64,000 nt of DNA from an uncultured Eubacterium sp. Lineage in GTDB: Bacteria; Bacillota; Clostridia; Lachnospirales; Lachnospiraceae. The DNA is taken from NCBI GenBank assembly GCA_948579355.1, contig CAPAOV010000001.1, positions 124,001-188,000 on the forward strand, in the 5' to 3' direction. The notes under the pieces are model-generated. The model was not told the DNA's origin. It did not search any database and saw only the letters and a list, made by a program, of their open reading frames with translations. The position numbers and the translations under genes are program-made. Shown here piece after piece: positions 1 to 8,440 of this stretch; the stretch's first letter is position 1; every line of letters begins with the position of its first letter.

Positions 1-811
1 TGATTATATTGAGCTGCATGAGCCGGAAGATGCTTTCGGCGTTTTGGAAAAATCCCGTGAGATAGTGGACAGCTATGATTGTTTCCGCGATAAGCAGATA
101 CATATTACGGAATTTAATACTTCCTATGTGCCGACTGCGCCGATACACGATACATGTCTGAACGCCGCTTATGTGGCGCATATGCTCTCTCGTTTGGGAG
201 ATAAGCACGAGTCCTACTCATATTGGACGTTTGGCGATGTATTTGAAGAGAACGGCGTGCCGTTTACGCCGTTTCATGGCGGTTTTGGCTTAGTTGCCAA
301 TGCCTGCATTCCGAAACCGACGTTTTGGACATTTGCTTTCTACAAGAACTTACAGGGCAGGTGTGTCCACCGCTCGGAAGACGCTGTGATTGTACAGCAG
401 GAAAATGGGAACTATTATGGTGTGGCATGGCATCCGGATTGGTACGGGGAAGAGAGAGAGAAGAACGTTACTTTTGTCTTTGACTTATCCGGTGAAAAAG
501 AGGGACAGGAGTATATGCTCATAGAGCGAATCGTAGATGAGGAACACGGCAATCCCCTGCGCGTATGGCATGAAATGGGTGAGCCGGCCAATCCGACGAG
601 GGAGCAAAACGAGTTGCTGCGTCAGGTGGCGAGACCGTACATCCGCACGCAGAATGTCTGCGTGCAGGAAAAGGGAATCCGTGTGGCGCTGAACTTAAAA
701 CCAAACGCTCTTCATTCGTTTGAACTTCGTAAAATTTGGCGCAGTCAGGATACCGGATATGACTATAATCGGGTGCTGGCACAGCATGTAGGAAAGCAGG
801 AAAACTTATAA
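1..811 (+). CDS. xynB: GH39 family beta-xylosidase, C-terminal part (5' end outside window)
   Basis: This is the C-terminal part of a glycoside hydrolase family 39 enzyme, which removes xylose from the non-reducing end of xylo-oligosaccharides with retention of configuration. The frame is open from base 2, so the gene starts upstream of the window. The motif ITEFNTSY, with Glu at about residue 37 of the visible part, matches the GH39 catalytic nucleophile region (TEWNTSY in characterised XynB). After it come the last part of the barrel and a beta-rich C-terminal domain. No signal peptide can be judged. It sits 25 bp before an ABC-class ATPase gene and a few kb from two xylanases, so it fits a xylan-use region. 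The family call is firm; the exact substrate is inferred. Confidence 0.85.
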   Translation, partial: DYIELHEPEDAFGVLEKSREIVDSYDCFRDKQIHITEFNTSYVPTAPIHDTCLNAAYVAHMLSRLGDKHESYSYWTFGDVFEENGVPFTPFHGGFGLVANACIPKPTFWTFAFYKNLQGRCVHRSEDAVIVQQENGNYYGVAWHPDWYGEEREKNVTFVFDLSGEKEGQEYMLIERIVDEEHGNPLRVWHEMGEPANPTREQNELLRQVARPYIRTQNVCVQEKGIRVALNLKPNALHSFELRKIWRSQDTGYDYNRVLAQHVGKQENL

Positions 812-836
812 AACCGTAGAAGAGGGGGAAACGCGA

Positions 837-2540
837 GTGAATCGGGAACAGGAATTGCGGGATATGATACGCCGCATTGACCATAAAGGATATCCTAACT
901 ATAAACAACTTAAAGGGGGGTATCAGTTTCCCACATATGAATTGCGGATTCATCATGTTCAGGGAGACCCGTTTGCGGCGCCATCAAGTGTGTCGGTGAA
1001 AGTAGCGGGGGCAAAGGCGGGATTTCCGGCTGATTTGTACGACACGGAGGAAAAGCGGATTGCGCTGCAGGACGAGCTGCTGCGAACCTTTGCGCGAGTG
1101 CTGAAACCGTATTCGTTTCAGGCGAAAGGCTCCGGCAAATCCGGTCTGATGTCAGTGAGCCAGCCGGGGCAGGAAATACTTGCACGTACGGGATGCGAGA
1201 TTGATTCGCAAAGGGGTGATGTTATTCTCCGCATGGAAATCGGATTTCCGGCGAATGGGCGCACGATTAACGGGAGAGAACTGGAAAAAATCCTCTTTAC
1301 GTTTTTGCCTCAATGTGTGCAGAAATCGTTATTTTATAAAAGTCTGGACGCAGTGCGTCTTCAGAAAACTGCTTGTCTGGCGGAAGACCAGACGTTTCTG
1401 CGGCAGCAGTTACAGGAGCGGGGGCTGGTTGCCTTTGTCGCCAATGGCGCCGTATTGCCGCGGGAATCAGGAGTGAGCAATCGCCCGATGAAAGACGCAG
1501 TTGTTTTTCAATCGCCAAAGACGATGGAAGTGGAAATGGCATTGCCAAATGGCGGCAGCATACGCGGCATGGGAATCCCCAAAGGGGTTACGCTGATTGT
1601 CGGCGGCGGTTATCATGGGAAATCGACATTGCTGAAAGCGTTAGAACTCGGCGTGTACAACCATATTGCCGGAGATGGCAGGGAGTATGTGGTGACGGAC
1701 GCTACAGCGATGAAAATAAGGGCGGAAGATGGGAGAGGTGTCAAGAAGACCGATATTTCCCTATTTATTACGAATCTTCCCAATGGCAGGGATACGAAGC
1801 AGTTTGTAACAGAAGACGCCAGCGGCTCTACTTCGCAGGCGGCGAATATGGCAGAGGCAATGGAGGCGGGCTGTCAGACGTTTTTGATTGATGAAGACAC
1901 GTCGGCTACCAATTTTATGATACGGGATGAATTGATGCAGCGGGTAGTAAGCAGTGATGTAGAACCGATTACGCCGTTTACGATGAGAGTTCGCGAGCTG
2001 TACGAAAAAGAGGGGATTTCCACGATATTGGTGGCGGGCAGTTCCGGCAGTTATTTTCATAAAGCAGATGTTGTCCTGCAGATGAACCGCTATATGCCGC
2101 AGGATATTACGGACAAGGCGAAAGAAGCGGCGAAAGAGTTTCCGCTGCCGCTGGAAGATGCCGCTCCGTATCAGAGTCCAAACGATAGGCGAATCTATGC
2201 CAGAGACAGTAAATTTGCCGCTGAGCAGAGAATAAAATCAAAAGTAATGGGACGGGATGGTATTATGATTAACCGCGATACCATTGATTTGCGTTATGTC
2301 GAGCAGCTCTGCGACACGGAGCAGTTGGCCGGACTGGTGCCGTTGATGAAATTTTTGCGAGCCCTTGTTCTGGATGGGAAAAAAGATTTGATACAGTGTG
2401 TGGACGAAGTTGCCGCCCTGTATGACAAGCAGGGGTGGCAGGGGATTTGCGGGGGCAGTTATGTGCCGTCGGGAATTTCCATGCCGCGCAAACAGGAGAT
2501 TTTTGCCTGTATTAACCGTTGGAGGAGTCTACGCATTTAA
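837..2540 (+). CDS. ABC-class P-loop ATPase (COG3044 / ABC_ATPase family)
   Basis: A 567-aa soluble protein of the predicted ABC-class ATPase family, whose biological role is not established. It starts at GTG 837 behind AGAGGGGG. An N-terminal domain of about 240 residues precedes a P-loop (GGGYHGKST, near residue 260) and a Walker-B-like segment with FLIDEDTSATNF, typical of this family. A Ser/Gly-rich stretch lies between them, and a C-terminal tail of about 100 residues follows. There is no membrane segment and no permease partner, so it is not a transporter subunit. The gene follows the beta-xylosidase by 25 bp and may be co-transcribed, though a functional link to xylan use is not evident. 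Confidence 0.8.
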   Translation: MNREQELRDMIRRIDHKGYPNYKQLKGGYQFPTYELRIHHVQGDPFAAPSSVSVKVAGAKAGFPADLYDTEEKRIALQDELLRTFARVLKPYSFQAKGSGKSGLMSVSQPGQEILARTGCEIDSQRGDVILRMEIGFPANGRTINGRELEKILFTFLPQCVQKSLFYKSLDAVRLQKTACLAEDQTFLRQQLQERGLVAFVANGAVLPRESGVSNRPMKDAVVFQSPKTMEVEMALPNGGSIRGMGIPKGVTLIVGGGYHGKSTLLKALELGVYNHIAGDGREYVVTDATAMKIRAEDGRGVKKTDISLFITNLPNGRDTKQFVTEDASGSTSQAANMAEAMEAGCQTFLIDEDTSATNFMIRDELMQRVVSSDVEPITPFTMRVRELYEKEGISTILVAGSSGSYFHKADVVLQMNRYMPQDITDKAKEAAKEFPLPLEDAAPYQSPNDRRIYARDSKFAAEQRIKSKVMGRDGIMINRDTIDLRYVEQLCDTEQLAGLVPLMKFLRALVLDGKKDLIQCVDEVAALYDKQGWQGICGGSYVPSGISMPRKQEIFACINRWRSLRI

Positions 2541-2591
2541 AAAAGGAATAAAATAAACATTTTTGGGGTATAGTAAAGAAAAATTCATTAG

Positions 2592-2616
2592 CTATGCCCC
2601 TTTTTAATTGGCATAG
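2592..2616 (+). promoter_or_regulatory. Hairpin in the lactate dehydrogenase leader
   Basis: CTATGCC (2592-2598) and GGCATAG (2610-2616) form a perfect 7-bp stem with an 11-nt loop, just ahead of the ldh Shine-Dalgarno AAGGGAG (2621-2627). A TATAGT (2569-2574) upstream could be a -10 box, placing the hairpin near the 5' end of the mRNA. No U-tract follows, so it is not an obvious terminator. It may act as a 5' stabiliser or be incidental. Confidence 0.35.
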
Positions 2617-2638
2617 TGGGAAGGGAGCATTACAAAGT

Positions 2639-3595
2639 ATGAAACAGCAAGGTGTTAATGTAAGAAAGGTTGCGGTAATTGGCTGTGGTTATGTAGGCGC
2701 TGCTTCTGCGTTTGCCTTGATGCAGAGCGGATTGTTTGCAGAAATGGTTCTTTTAGACGCAAATGAAGACCGGGCAGAGGGTGAGGCAATGGATATTGCC
2801 CACGGTTTATCTTTTGCGAATCCAATGAAAATATATGCTGGCAATTATGATGATTTATCGGATGCGGCAGTAATTGTTATTACCGCCGGCGCCAATCAGA
2901 AACCGGGTGAAACGCGTCTTGATTTGGTGCATAAAAATGCGGCTATTATGAAATCGGTCGTGACGGAGATTGTCAAGAGAGATTGCAAGGGTATTTTGCT
3001 TGTCGTCTCAAATCCGGTAGATATTCTGACGCACGTAGCCATGGAAGTCAGCGGCTTTGAGGAGAGGCGGGTTATTGGGTCAGGTACCGTGTTGGATACG
3101 GCGCGGCTGCGTTTTCAGTTAGGGGAGAAATTGAAAGTAGATAACCGAAGTGTTCATGCATTTATTATTGGAGAACATGGAGACAGTGAAATGGCTGCAT
3201 GGAGCAGCGCCAACATTTCCGGGGTGCCTCTGCAGACATTTTGTGACATGCGGGGACAGTTCGACCATGATGAGAACACGGAAACGATTGAGACATCAGT
3301 GAAAAACAGCGCCTACGAAATTATCCGCAAAAAACATGCTACCTATTTTGGCATTGCTATGGTTGTAAAGCGTATTTGTCAGGCAATTGTCAGAGATGAG
3401 AAGTCCATTTTTCCGGTATCTCACCGATTGCATGGAGAATATGGCATTGAGGATGTCGTGCTCAGTATGCCAGCGATAGTAGGTGCATACGGGATGGAGT
3501 CGCCGATTCCGATTTCCCTTGATGAAAAAGAAATTGCCAAACTCCGTGAGTCTGCTGAAATATTAAAAGAGATTGCCGGACAGATTGATATATAA
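2639..3595 (+). CDS. ldh: L-lactate dehydrogenase
   Basis: NAD-dependent enzyme interconverting pyruvate and L-lactate, used to reoxidise NADH in fermentation. The 318-aa protein starts at ATG 2639 behind AAGGGAG; an upstream in-frame ATG at 2594 lies inside a leader hairpin and lacks a ribosome site. The Rossmann motif is visible as VAVIGCGYVGAA. The mobile loop NQKPGETR carries the Gln typical of lactate rather than malate specificity, SNPVD follows, and the proton-acceptor His is in GEHGDS. Length is standard. It is monocistronic, closed by a strong terminator at 3621. Confidence 0.95.
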   Translation: MKQQGVNVRKVAVIGCGYVGAASAFALMQSGLFAEMVLLDANEDRAEGEAMDIAHGLSFANPMKIYAGNYDDLSDAAVIVITAGANQKPGETRLDLVHKNAAIMKSVVTEIVKRDCKGILLVVSNPVDILTHVAMEVSGFEERRVIGSGTVLDTARLRFQLGEKLKVDNRSVHAFIIGEHGDSEMAAWSSANISGVPLQTFCDMRGQFDHDENTETIETSVKNSAYEIIRKKHATYFGIAMVVKRICQAIVRDEKSIFPVSHRLHGEYGIEDVVLSMPAIVGAYGMESPIPISLDEKEIAKLRESAEILKEIAGQIDI

Positions 3596-3620
3596 TAAAT
3601 TTATAAAGTTATTGTTTTCA

Positions 3621-3657
3621 TCCCCTAATGATGTTATATTTATCATTAGGGGATTTT
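3621..3657 (+). terminator. Intrinsic terminator after ldh
   Basis: A 12-bp perfect stem (3621-3632 with 3642-3653, core CCCCTAATGAT) and a 9-nt loop are followed by a short T-rich run. It separates ldh from the Na/phosphate symporter gene. Confidence 0.85.
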
Positions 3658-3698
3658 ACTGTTTAGATTAAGAACAACACAATGAGAGGAACGGAAAA

Positions 3699-5345
3699 AT
3701 GAACATTTGGAATATTATTAATCTATTTGGAGGCTTGGCCCTGTTTATTTTTGGAATGAACCTGATGAGCGACGGTTTAAAATTAGTGGCCGGTTCTTAT
3801 CTGAAAAAGATTTTGGAGAAACTTACGAAAAATCGGATAATAGCTATGATGGTAGGCGCTGGATTGACGGCGCTTATACAGAGCTCTAACGCAATGTGCG
3901 TAATGGTAGTTGGTTTTGTGAACGCCGGCATGATGCAATTGGAGCGTTCCGTTGGCATATTGATGGGAGCGAAGATTGGTACGACGATTACGGGGCAGTT
4001 GATTGCTTTTAATATTTCCGAAGTTGCGCCTGTCATAGCGTTTGTCGGTGTGGTAGTGACGATGTTTGCCAAGAAGCCGAAGATTAAAAATGTAGGGCAG
4101 ATTATAGCCAGTTTGGGCGTACTTTTTATCGGGCTGGGGGAAATGAGCAGCGCGATGAAGCCATTAGCTAACGAGGTGTGGTTTCAGGATATTTTGAATA
4201 TGTTTTCGAATCCGATTCTATGTGTTTTCATCGGTATTGTATTTACCGTAATAATTCAGAGCGCATCGGCTTCCGTCGGCGTTTTGCAGATGCTGGCGCT
4301 GAGCGGAGTAATGACATTTCCGGGGGCTTTCGCACAGGCGTTTTATATTATGCTCGGAATGAATATCGGCGCCAGCGTAGCGCCGGCGCTTGCTTCCATC
4401 AGCGGGCGAAAAGATGCCAAGAGGGTTGCCTTTATCGTTATCTTGTTTGAGAGTATCGGTATGGTAGTTTTCCTTATTGTAACGACTATCTTTCCACAGA
4501 TTTTTGATTGGATTATGGCAACTTCTCCGGGAAATCCGACAAGACAGATTGCCAATGCCAATACGATTTTTAATCTGGTAACCGTTTTGATGTTATTACC
4601 ATGTGCAAATTATTTAGTGCGAATTGCCCGGTGGGTCATTCGCGGTGAAGACGAAAAAGAGACGGAAGCCCTTCATTATATTGATGAGTCCGGATATCAG
4701 TCCGGAACGGTATTGATAGGACAGATTGATAAAGAGGTAGGCCGCATGTACGGTCTTGTCCGTGACAATCTGGAAGCTGCGACCAAGTCGTATTTCGGCA
4801 AGATGAAGATGAGCAACGAACAGTTTGCCGAAAACGAAGCTGCCGTTGATTTCTTAAATAAAGAGATTGTCGCGGCGCTGATTCGCACGAGCGAGGTAGG
4901 CGTATCGGAAAAAGAGGCCAAACACACAGGAAACCTCTACCATATTGTAACCGATTTGGAGCGTATCGGAGACCATGCGGAAAACGTCCTCGGATACCAA
5001 ATCCAAATGAAAGAAAACGAACAGGTATTTTCGGATAAGGCCTTAAAACAATTAAAAGAACTGTCGCAGTCGGTGTATAAAATTTTTGACCTTTCGTGTG
5101 AGCATTTCGCGAATCCGAGCGAGGAACTCTATTATGTCATATACAATATGGAAGATTCGATTGATAAGATGGTAGACAAAATGAGAGCTTCTAACACAAA
5201 ACGGTTAAGCAAACATAAATGTGAAGCAACACAGGGATTGTACTTCAATGAAATTTTAGTCGATTTAGAGCGTGTCGCCGACCATTCGCTCAATATTGCA
5301 CAGGCGGCGAAAAAATATGAGATTTATAATGATGACGATGAATAG
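3699..5345 (+). CDS. Na+/phosphate symporter with PhoU-like C-terminal domain
   Basis: A 548-aa inner-membrane sodium-coupled phosphate carrier of the NptA/YjbB type. The N-terminal ~320 residues hold two inverted Na_Pi_cotrans repeats, recognisable from the paired motifs LIQSSNAMCV and IIQSASASVG, each in a hydrophobic region (QSS/QSA signatures). The C-terminal ~200 residues are helical and PhoU-like, with two ERIGDHAEN / ERVADHSLN motifs that bind metal clusters in PhoU proteins. The start is ATG 3699 behind GAGAGGAACGG. The gene appears monocistronic. Phosphate is the family substrate; direction and regulation cannot be read here. Confidence 0.9.
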   Translation: MNIWNIINLFGGLALFIFGMNLMSDGLKLVAGSYLKKILEKLTKNRIIAMMVGAGLTALIQSSNAMCVMVVGFVNAGMMQLERSVGILMGAKIGTTITGQLIAFNISEVAPVIAFVGVVVTMFAKKPKIKNVGQIIASLGVLFIGLGEMSSAMKPLANEVWFQDILNMFSNPILCVFIGIVFTVIIQSASASVGVLQMLALSGVMTFPGAFAQAFYIMLGMNIGASVAPALASISGRKDAKRVAFIVILFESIGMVVFLIVTTIFPQIFDWIMATSPGNPTRQIANANTIFNLVTVLMLLPCANYLVRIARWVIRGEDEKETEALHYIDESGYQSGTVLIGQIDKEVGRMYGLVRDNLEAATKSYFGKMKMSNEQFAENEAAVDFLNKEIVAALIRTSEVGVSEKEAKHTGNLYHIVTDLERIGDHAENVLGYQIQMKENEQVFSDKALKQLKELSQSVYKIFDLSCEHFANPSEELYYVIYNMEDSIDKMVDKMRASNTKRLSKHKCEATQGLYFNEILVDLERVADHSLNIAQAAKKYEIYNDDDE

Positions 5346-5468
5346 TCGTGCAAAAGGACAGGTATTAGATGGAATAGTTTATGTCGGCTGACATCTATTT
5401 GCTATATAATCATCTTATACTATAAACAATGAGAAAATGGGAAAATATTTTATAAGGGGGTTTTGTAC

Positions 5469-8090
5469 ATGAGACGTACATATCGTCGCGCAATAGCGGC
5501 AGCAGCAGCTTTCGGGATGCTTCTTTCACCGATGGCCGTACAGCAGGAAACAGCGGATGCGGCAGCGAAAGCCAAGGTATCTTCCGTGAAAGTAAAAAAC
5601 GTGAAGAAAAAGAAGCTGACCTTAATAAAAGGAAAGACATTTACTTTAAAGACTAAGGTGTCGGTAAAGCCGAACAAGGCAAAATATAAAAAAGTCACCT
5701 ATAAGTCGTCAAAGAAAAAGATTGTCAGCGTGAGCAAAAAAGGAAAGCTGAAAGCCTTGAAAGCGGGTAAGGCAAAGATTACGGTGAAATCTAAGATAAA
5801 CAAGAAAAAGAAAGTTACGATTACAGTTACCGTAAAGCCATCGTCAAGTACGCCGCCGGCAAACGATGACGGCAATCAAGCAACGCCAACGCCGCCGTCT
5901 TCGCAGCAGCCAACGGAGTCAGCGACGCCGCCGGCAAAGGTCACAAATACGCCGACGCCGACACCGGTACCGACGAAAGAGCCGGACGGAACGAGTACGT
6001 TGATGCGTAAGCCGTTTGCGGAGCAGGCAAGGGTAGGCGATACGCTTGCTGACGTACCGATTAAGAGCGGTTCTCTGATTGACAGCAACGGCAATCAAAT
6101 TCCGGGTGCCTATGTTTGGGAGGAGCCGACAGCGGCTCTGACTAAAGAGGGTAAGACGAGCCATATGGCGAAGTTTGTTCCAACGGATAGCAAATATGCC
6201 AAAGTCGAGCATATTTCCCTTTCGGTGCGCACAATTAAAAATCAGGTAATTGTTAAGAAACCGACTGTTGGAGCGATAACGACAGGACAGAAGCTGAGTT
6301 CCTTAGCCTTGACCGGAGGAAGCGCCACAGATGCGGACGGAAAAGCCGTATCCGGTAAGTTTAGCTGGGCAGATGGCGACATATCGGTGAATAAACCGGG
6401 CAAAGATTCTTATGCCGCTGTATTTACGCCGGATGATACTACGAAATACCGTAAACAGATGATATATATAAAAGTTACGGCGACCGGAGAGGAAGTTCCG
6501 GACAATGTTGAAAAGAAAACGCTTGATTTGTCCGGTGGTACGTGGAAGAACGCCGAAGCATATGCCGGACAATGGGGAGGCAGCTTTTATAATCTGACGT
6601 CCTATATTGCCGGTTTGGATATGAAAAAGTATACAAAGCTGATAGTAGAAGCGGATGCCTATGATGCGAACCATAAGAAACTGACAGATGCAAGTCAGGG
6701 TTATATCGGCTTTAAACTGTCGAACCGTCAAGGTGACTGGTGGGGATTTTCTGATGCCTATGTGAACCGCAAAGCTACGTTGTCCACAGGAGGTTACGAG
6801 GGAGGCGAACTGTATCTTGTAGTGCAGAATATGCAGGCTGCGGTGGCTTATATTGAAGTCACTTCCATTACGCTAGAGACAGGAAGTCTAACAAATGTCA
6901 ACGACGGCAGCAGCTTAAAACTTGCCTATGGCGATATGTTCGGTAAAGTTGGGAACTGTTTGTCCGGTTTTCAGGTGAATAACGGCGACGCCATGAGTTT
7001 CCTCAAATCCCAGTACAATTCCGTAACGATGGGAAATGAGACAAAACCGGACCATCTGCTTGGCGGCTCTCCGAACTTATCCAACAGCAATCCGCAGGGT
7101 TATGTAGATACGGCTACGTTTACGAACAAATATAAAGACAGTATGTACCCTCAGATTAATATGTCCGCTATCGAGCAGTATATAGAGAATGCCTACAAAA
7201 ACGGATTAAAGATGAGGTTCCATGTGTTTGTATGGCATAAGCAGACGCCGAAGTGGTTCTTTAAGAAGAATTTTGATGAGAATCAGGGCTGGGTTACTCC
7301 GGAAGTAATGAACGGCCGTCTGGAATATTATATCCGCAATGTAATGACGCACGTATTCACGTATCAGAAAGACGGCGTATATATGGGGCGCGAGGTAGTC
7401 GACAATTGGGATATGGTAAATGAGTATATGCATAATGACGATGACGACCATAAGAGCTATTGGGATGAGGTTTATTATCCGGATTATAAATTTGAAAAAG
7501 ATAAACACAGCGGTATTCTGAATCCGGTTTACATTAAGCAGGCATTTGCTGTCGGCCACAGCGTTTTGGAAAAGTATAATCTGACGAATGCGGTCAGTCT
7601 CGTTTATAACGATTATAATACTTATATGGTGGCAGATGAAATTGTGCAGATGTTAAATTATTGCAACACGAAAGATGAAATCAATCCGAATGCCGAGGTT
7701 ATCTGCGATGGTGTCGGAACACAGATGCACCTTGATGTAACTTTTCCAAATATAAAATCAATAGAAAATAATTGTATCAATAAGTTTATGGAGGCCGGTT
7801 TCGAGATTCAGGCAACCGAGATGGACATAACGGATTATTCGAAGACAGAGGCTTCGAAACAGACACAGTATAAGAACTGGTATAATCTGCTGCTGTTATT
7901 CATGAAGAAGAAAGACAGCGGCGCAAAAATTACCGGAGTTGTCTGGTGGGGTCTGGGAGATAATTCTTCCTGGCGCAGCGACGGCACGCCGCTGCTCTTC
8001 AGCACAAACTGGCAGGCAAAAGAACATTACTTTAATGTAATAGATGCCGCGTCATGGTATAGTCAGGGTGACACGGAGATGCAGCAATAA
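5469..8090 (+). CDS. Secreted multidomain GH10 endo-1,4-beta-xylanase
   Basis: An 873-aa exported xylanase that cuts internal beta-1,4 bonds of xylan. ATG 5469 lies 8 nt after AAGGGGG; a TTG six bases upstream is less likely. Domains in order: signal peptide (~1-33); a very lysine-rich Ig-like module (~35-120); a Thr/Pro linker (~120-175); two Ig-like repeats (~180-340); a carbohydrate-binding-like beta module (~345-475); then GH10 (~485-865). The acid/base Glu652 is in WDMVNEY and the nucleophile Glu784 in ATEMDIT. The catalytic domain lacks nothing obvious. A TATAAT at 5405-5410 may be its promoter. A strong hairpin terminator follows at 8119. Confidence 0.92.
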   Translation: MRRTYRRAIAAAAAFGMLLSPMAVQQETADAAAKAKVSSVKVKNVKKKKLTLIKGKTFTLKTKVSVKPNKAKYKKVTYKSSKKKIVSVSKKGKLKALKAGKAKITVKSKINKKKKVTITVTVKPSSSTPPANDDGNQATPTPPSSQQPTESATPPAKVTNTPTPTPVPTKEPDGTSTLMRKPFAEQARVGDTLADVPIKSGSLIDSNGNQIPGAYVWEEPTAALTKEGKTSHMAKFVPTDSKYAKVEHISLSVRTIKNQVIVKKPTVGAITTGQKLSSLALTGGSATDADGKAVSGKFSWADGDISVNKPGKDSYAAVFTPDDTTKYRKQMIYIKVTATGEEVPDNVEKKTLDLSGGTWKNAEAYAGQWGGSFYNLTSYIAGLDMKKYTKLIVEADAYDANHKKLTDASQGYIGFKLSNRQGDWWGFSDAYVNRKATLSTGGYEGGELYLVVQNMQAAVAYIEVTSITLETGSLTNVNDGSSLKLAYGDMFGKVGNCLSGFQVNNGDAMSFLKSQYNSVTMGNETKPDHLLGGSPNLSNSNPQGYVDTATFTNKYKDSMYPQINMSAIEQYIENAYKNGLKMRFHVFVWHKQTPKWFFKKNFDENQGWVTPEVMNGRLEYYIRNVMTHVFTYQKDGVYMGREVVDNWDMVNEYMHNDDDDHKSYWDEVYYPDYKFEKDKHSGILNPVYIKQAFAVGHSVLEKYNLTNAVSLVYNDYNTYMVADEIVQMLNYCNTKDEINPNAEVICDGVGTQMHLDVTFPNIKSIENNCINKFMEAGFEIQATEMDITDYSKTEASKQTQYKNWYNLLLLFMKKKDSGAKITGVVWWGLGDNSSWRSDGTPLLFSTNWQAKEHYFNVIDAASWYSQGDTEMQQ

Positions 8091-8115
8091 CACGAAACAT
8101 CATAGAGAGAAATGA

Positions 8116-8143
8116 ATAATCCCCCTATTTAGTGCATAGATTA
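8116..8143 (+). promoter_or_regulatory. Candidate sigma-E-type promoter of spoIIID
   Basis: ATAAT (8116-8120), 14-nt spacer, CATAGATT (8135-8142) resembles the sigma-E pattern (ATAtt, 14-15 nt, CATACAAT). The same spacing is found before the element's recombinase and 52-aa genes. The predicted start, near 8150, would leave the left arm of the overlapping hairpin out of the transcript. The assignment is by pattern only. Confidence 0.55.
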
Positions 8144-8170
8144 TACAAACACTAAATCAGGGGGATTTTT
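8119..8170 (+). terminator. Terminator of the xylanase gene whose right arm carries the spoIIID Shine-Dalgarno
   Basis: Two perfect 8-bp stems (8119-8126 with 8159-8166; 8127-8134 with 8150-8157) stack with one bulged C (8158), a 15-nt loop and a T-run at 8166-8170. The right arm contains AGGGGG (8159-8164), which is the ribosome site for the GTG at 8171. Read-through RNA would therefore hide the spoIIID ribosome site, while RNA started from the candidate promoter in the loop region would not. Confidence 0.85.
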
Positions 8171-8335
8171 GTGAAAGAATATCATATGCATCGAACGCAG
8201 ATTGAGGACAGGGCAGTGGCAATCGCCACCTATATTGTAGAAAATAATGCTACCGTACGTCAGGCGGCAGGACAGTTCGGGGTAAGCAAAAGCACCGTAC
8301 ATAAGGATGTAACAAAATGGAACGGCTGGGGGTAA
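8171..8335 (+). CDS. spoIIID: SpoIIID, N-terminal half (interrupted by a 15.4-kb element)
   Basis: A 54-codon frame from GTG 8171. Residues 1-48 match SpoIIID, the small DNA-binding regulator that adjusts sigma-E and turns on sigma-K genes in the mother cell: AATYIVENNATVRQ-like helix, then the helix-turn-helix with QFGVSKSTVHKDVT. After that the frame runs into the element and ends with six foreign residues (KWNGWG) instead of the basic C-terminal half. The missing half (codons 49-96) lies at 23747-23893. Joining the two at the shared 21-bp repeat gives a 96-aa protein of normal family size (93 aa in Bacillus subtilis). As it stands this piece should not be a functional regulator. Confidence 0.95.
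   Translation: MKEYHMHRTQIEDRAVAIATYIVENNATVRQAAGQFGVSKSTVHKDVTKWNGWG
8294..8314 (+). repeat. Left 21-bp recombination repeat (attL core) inside spoIIID
   Basis: Identical to 23726-23746 and in the same reading phase; it encodes TVHKDVT in the recognition helix. It begins ACCGTACATAAGG and ends TGTAACA. Its centre is TACAT-AAGG-ATGTA, a 5-bp inverted repeat around a non-palindromic 4-nt spacer, as expected for a directional serine-recombinase crossover. Flanking bases differ on both sides, so 21 bp is the full extent. Confidence 0.9.
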
Positions 8336-8349
8336 CAGTGAAAAAGAAG

Positions 8350-8378
8350 TTGTTATTTTAACAGGGGTTGTTTATAAT
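8350..8378 (+). promoter_or_regulatory. Vegetative-type promoter for the DUF3990 operon
   Basis: TTGTTA (8350-8355), 17-nt spacer, TATAAT (8373-8378), 60 bp before the DUF3990 gene. Good match to a sigma-A promoter. Confidence 0.7.
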
Positions 8379-8440
8379 GTAATTACCAGAGAGGCGAGTT
8401 GTATTGTTCTATTTTCTATAAAGAATTACGAGGTGAGGGG

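Noticed and set aside
519..956. Minus-strand frames opposite the xylosidase and ATPase genes
   Set aside because: They have no ribosome sites or recognisable domains and mirror the coding strand; the same applies to the antisense frames across addAB, nadE, clpC and ileS.
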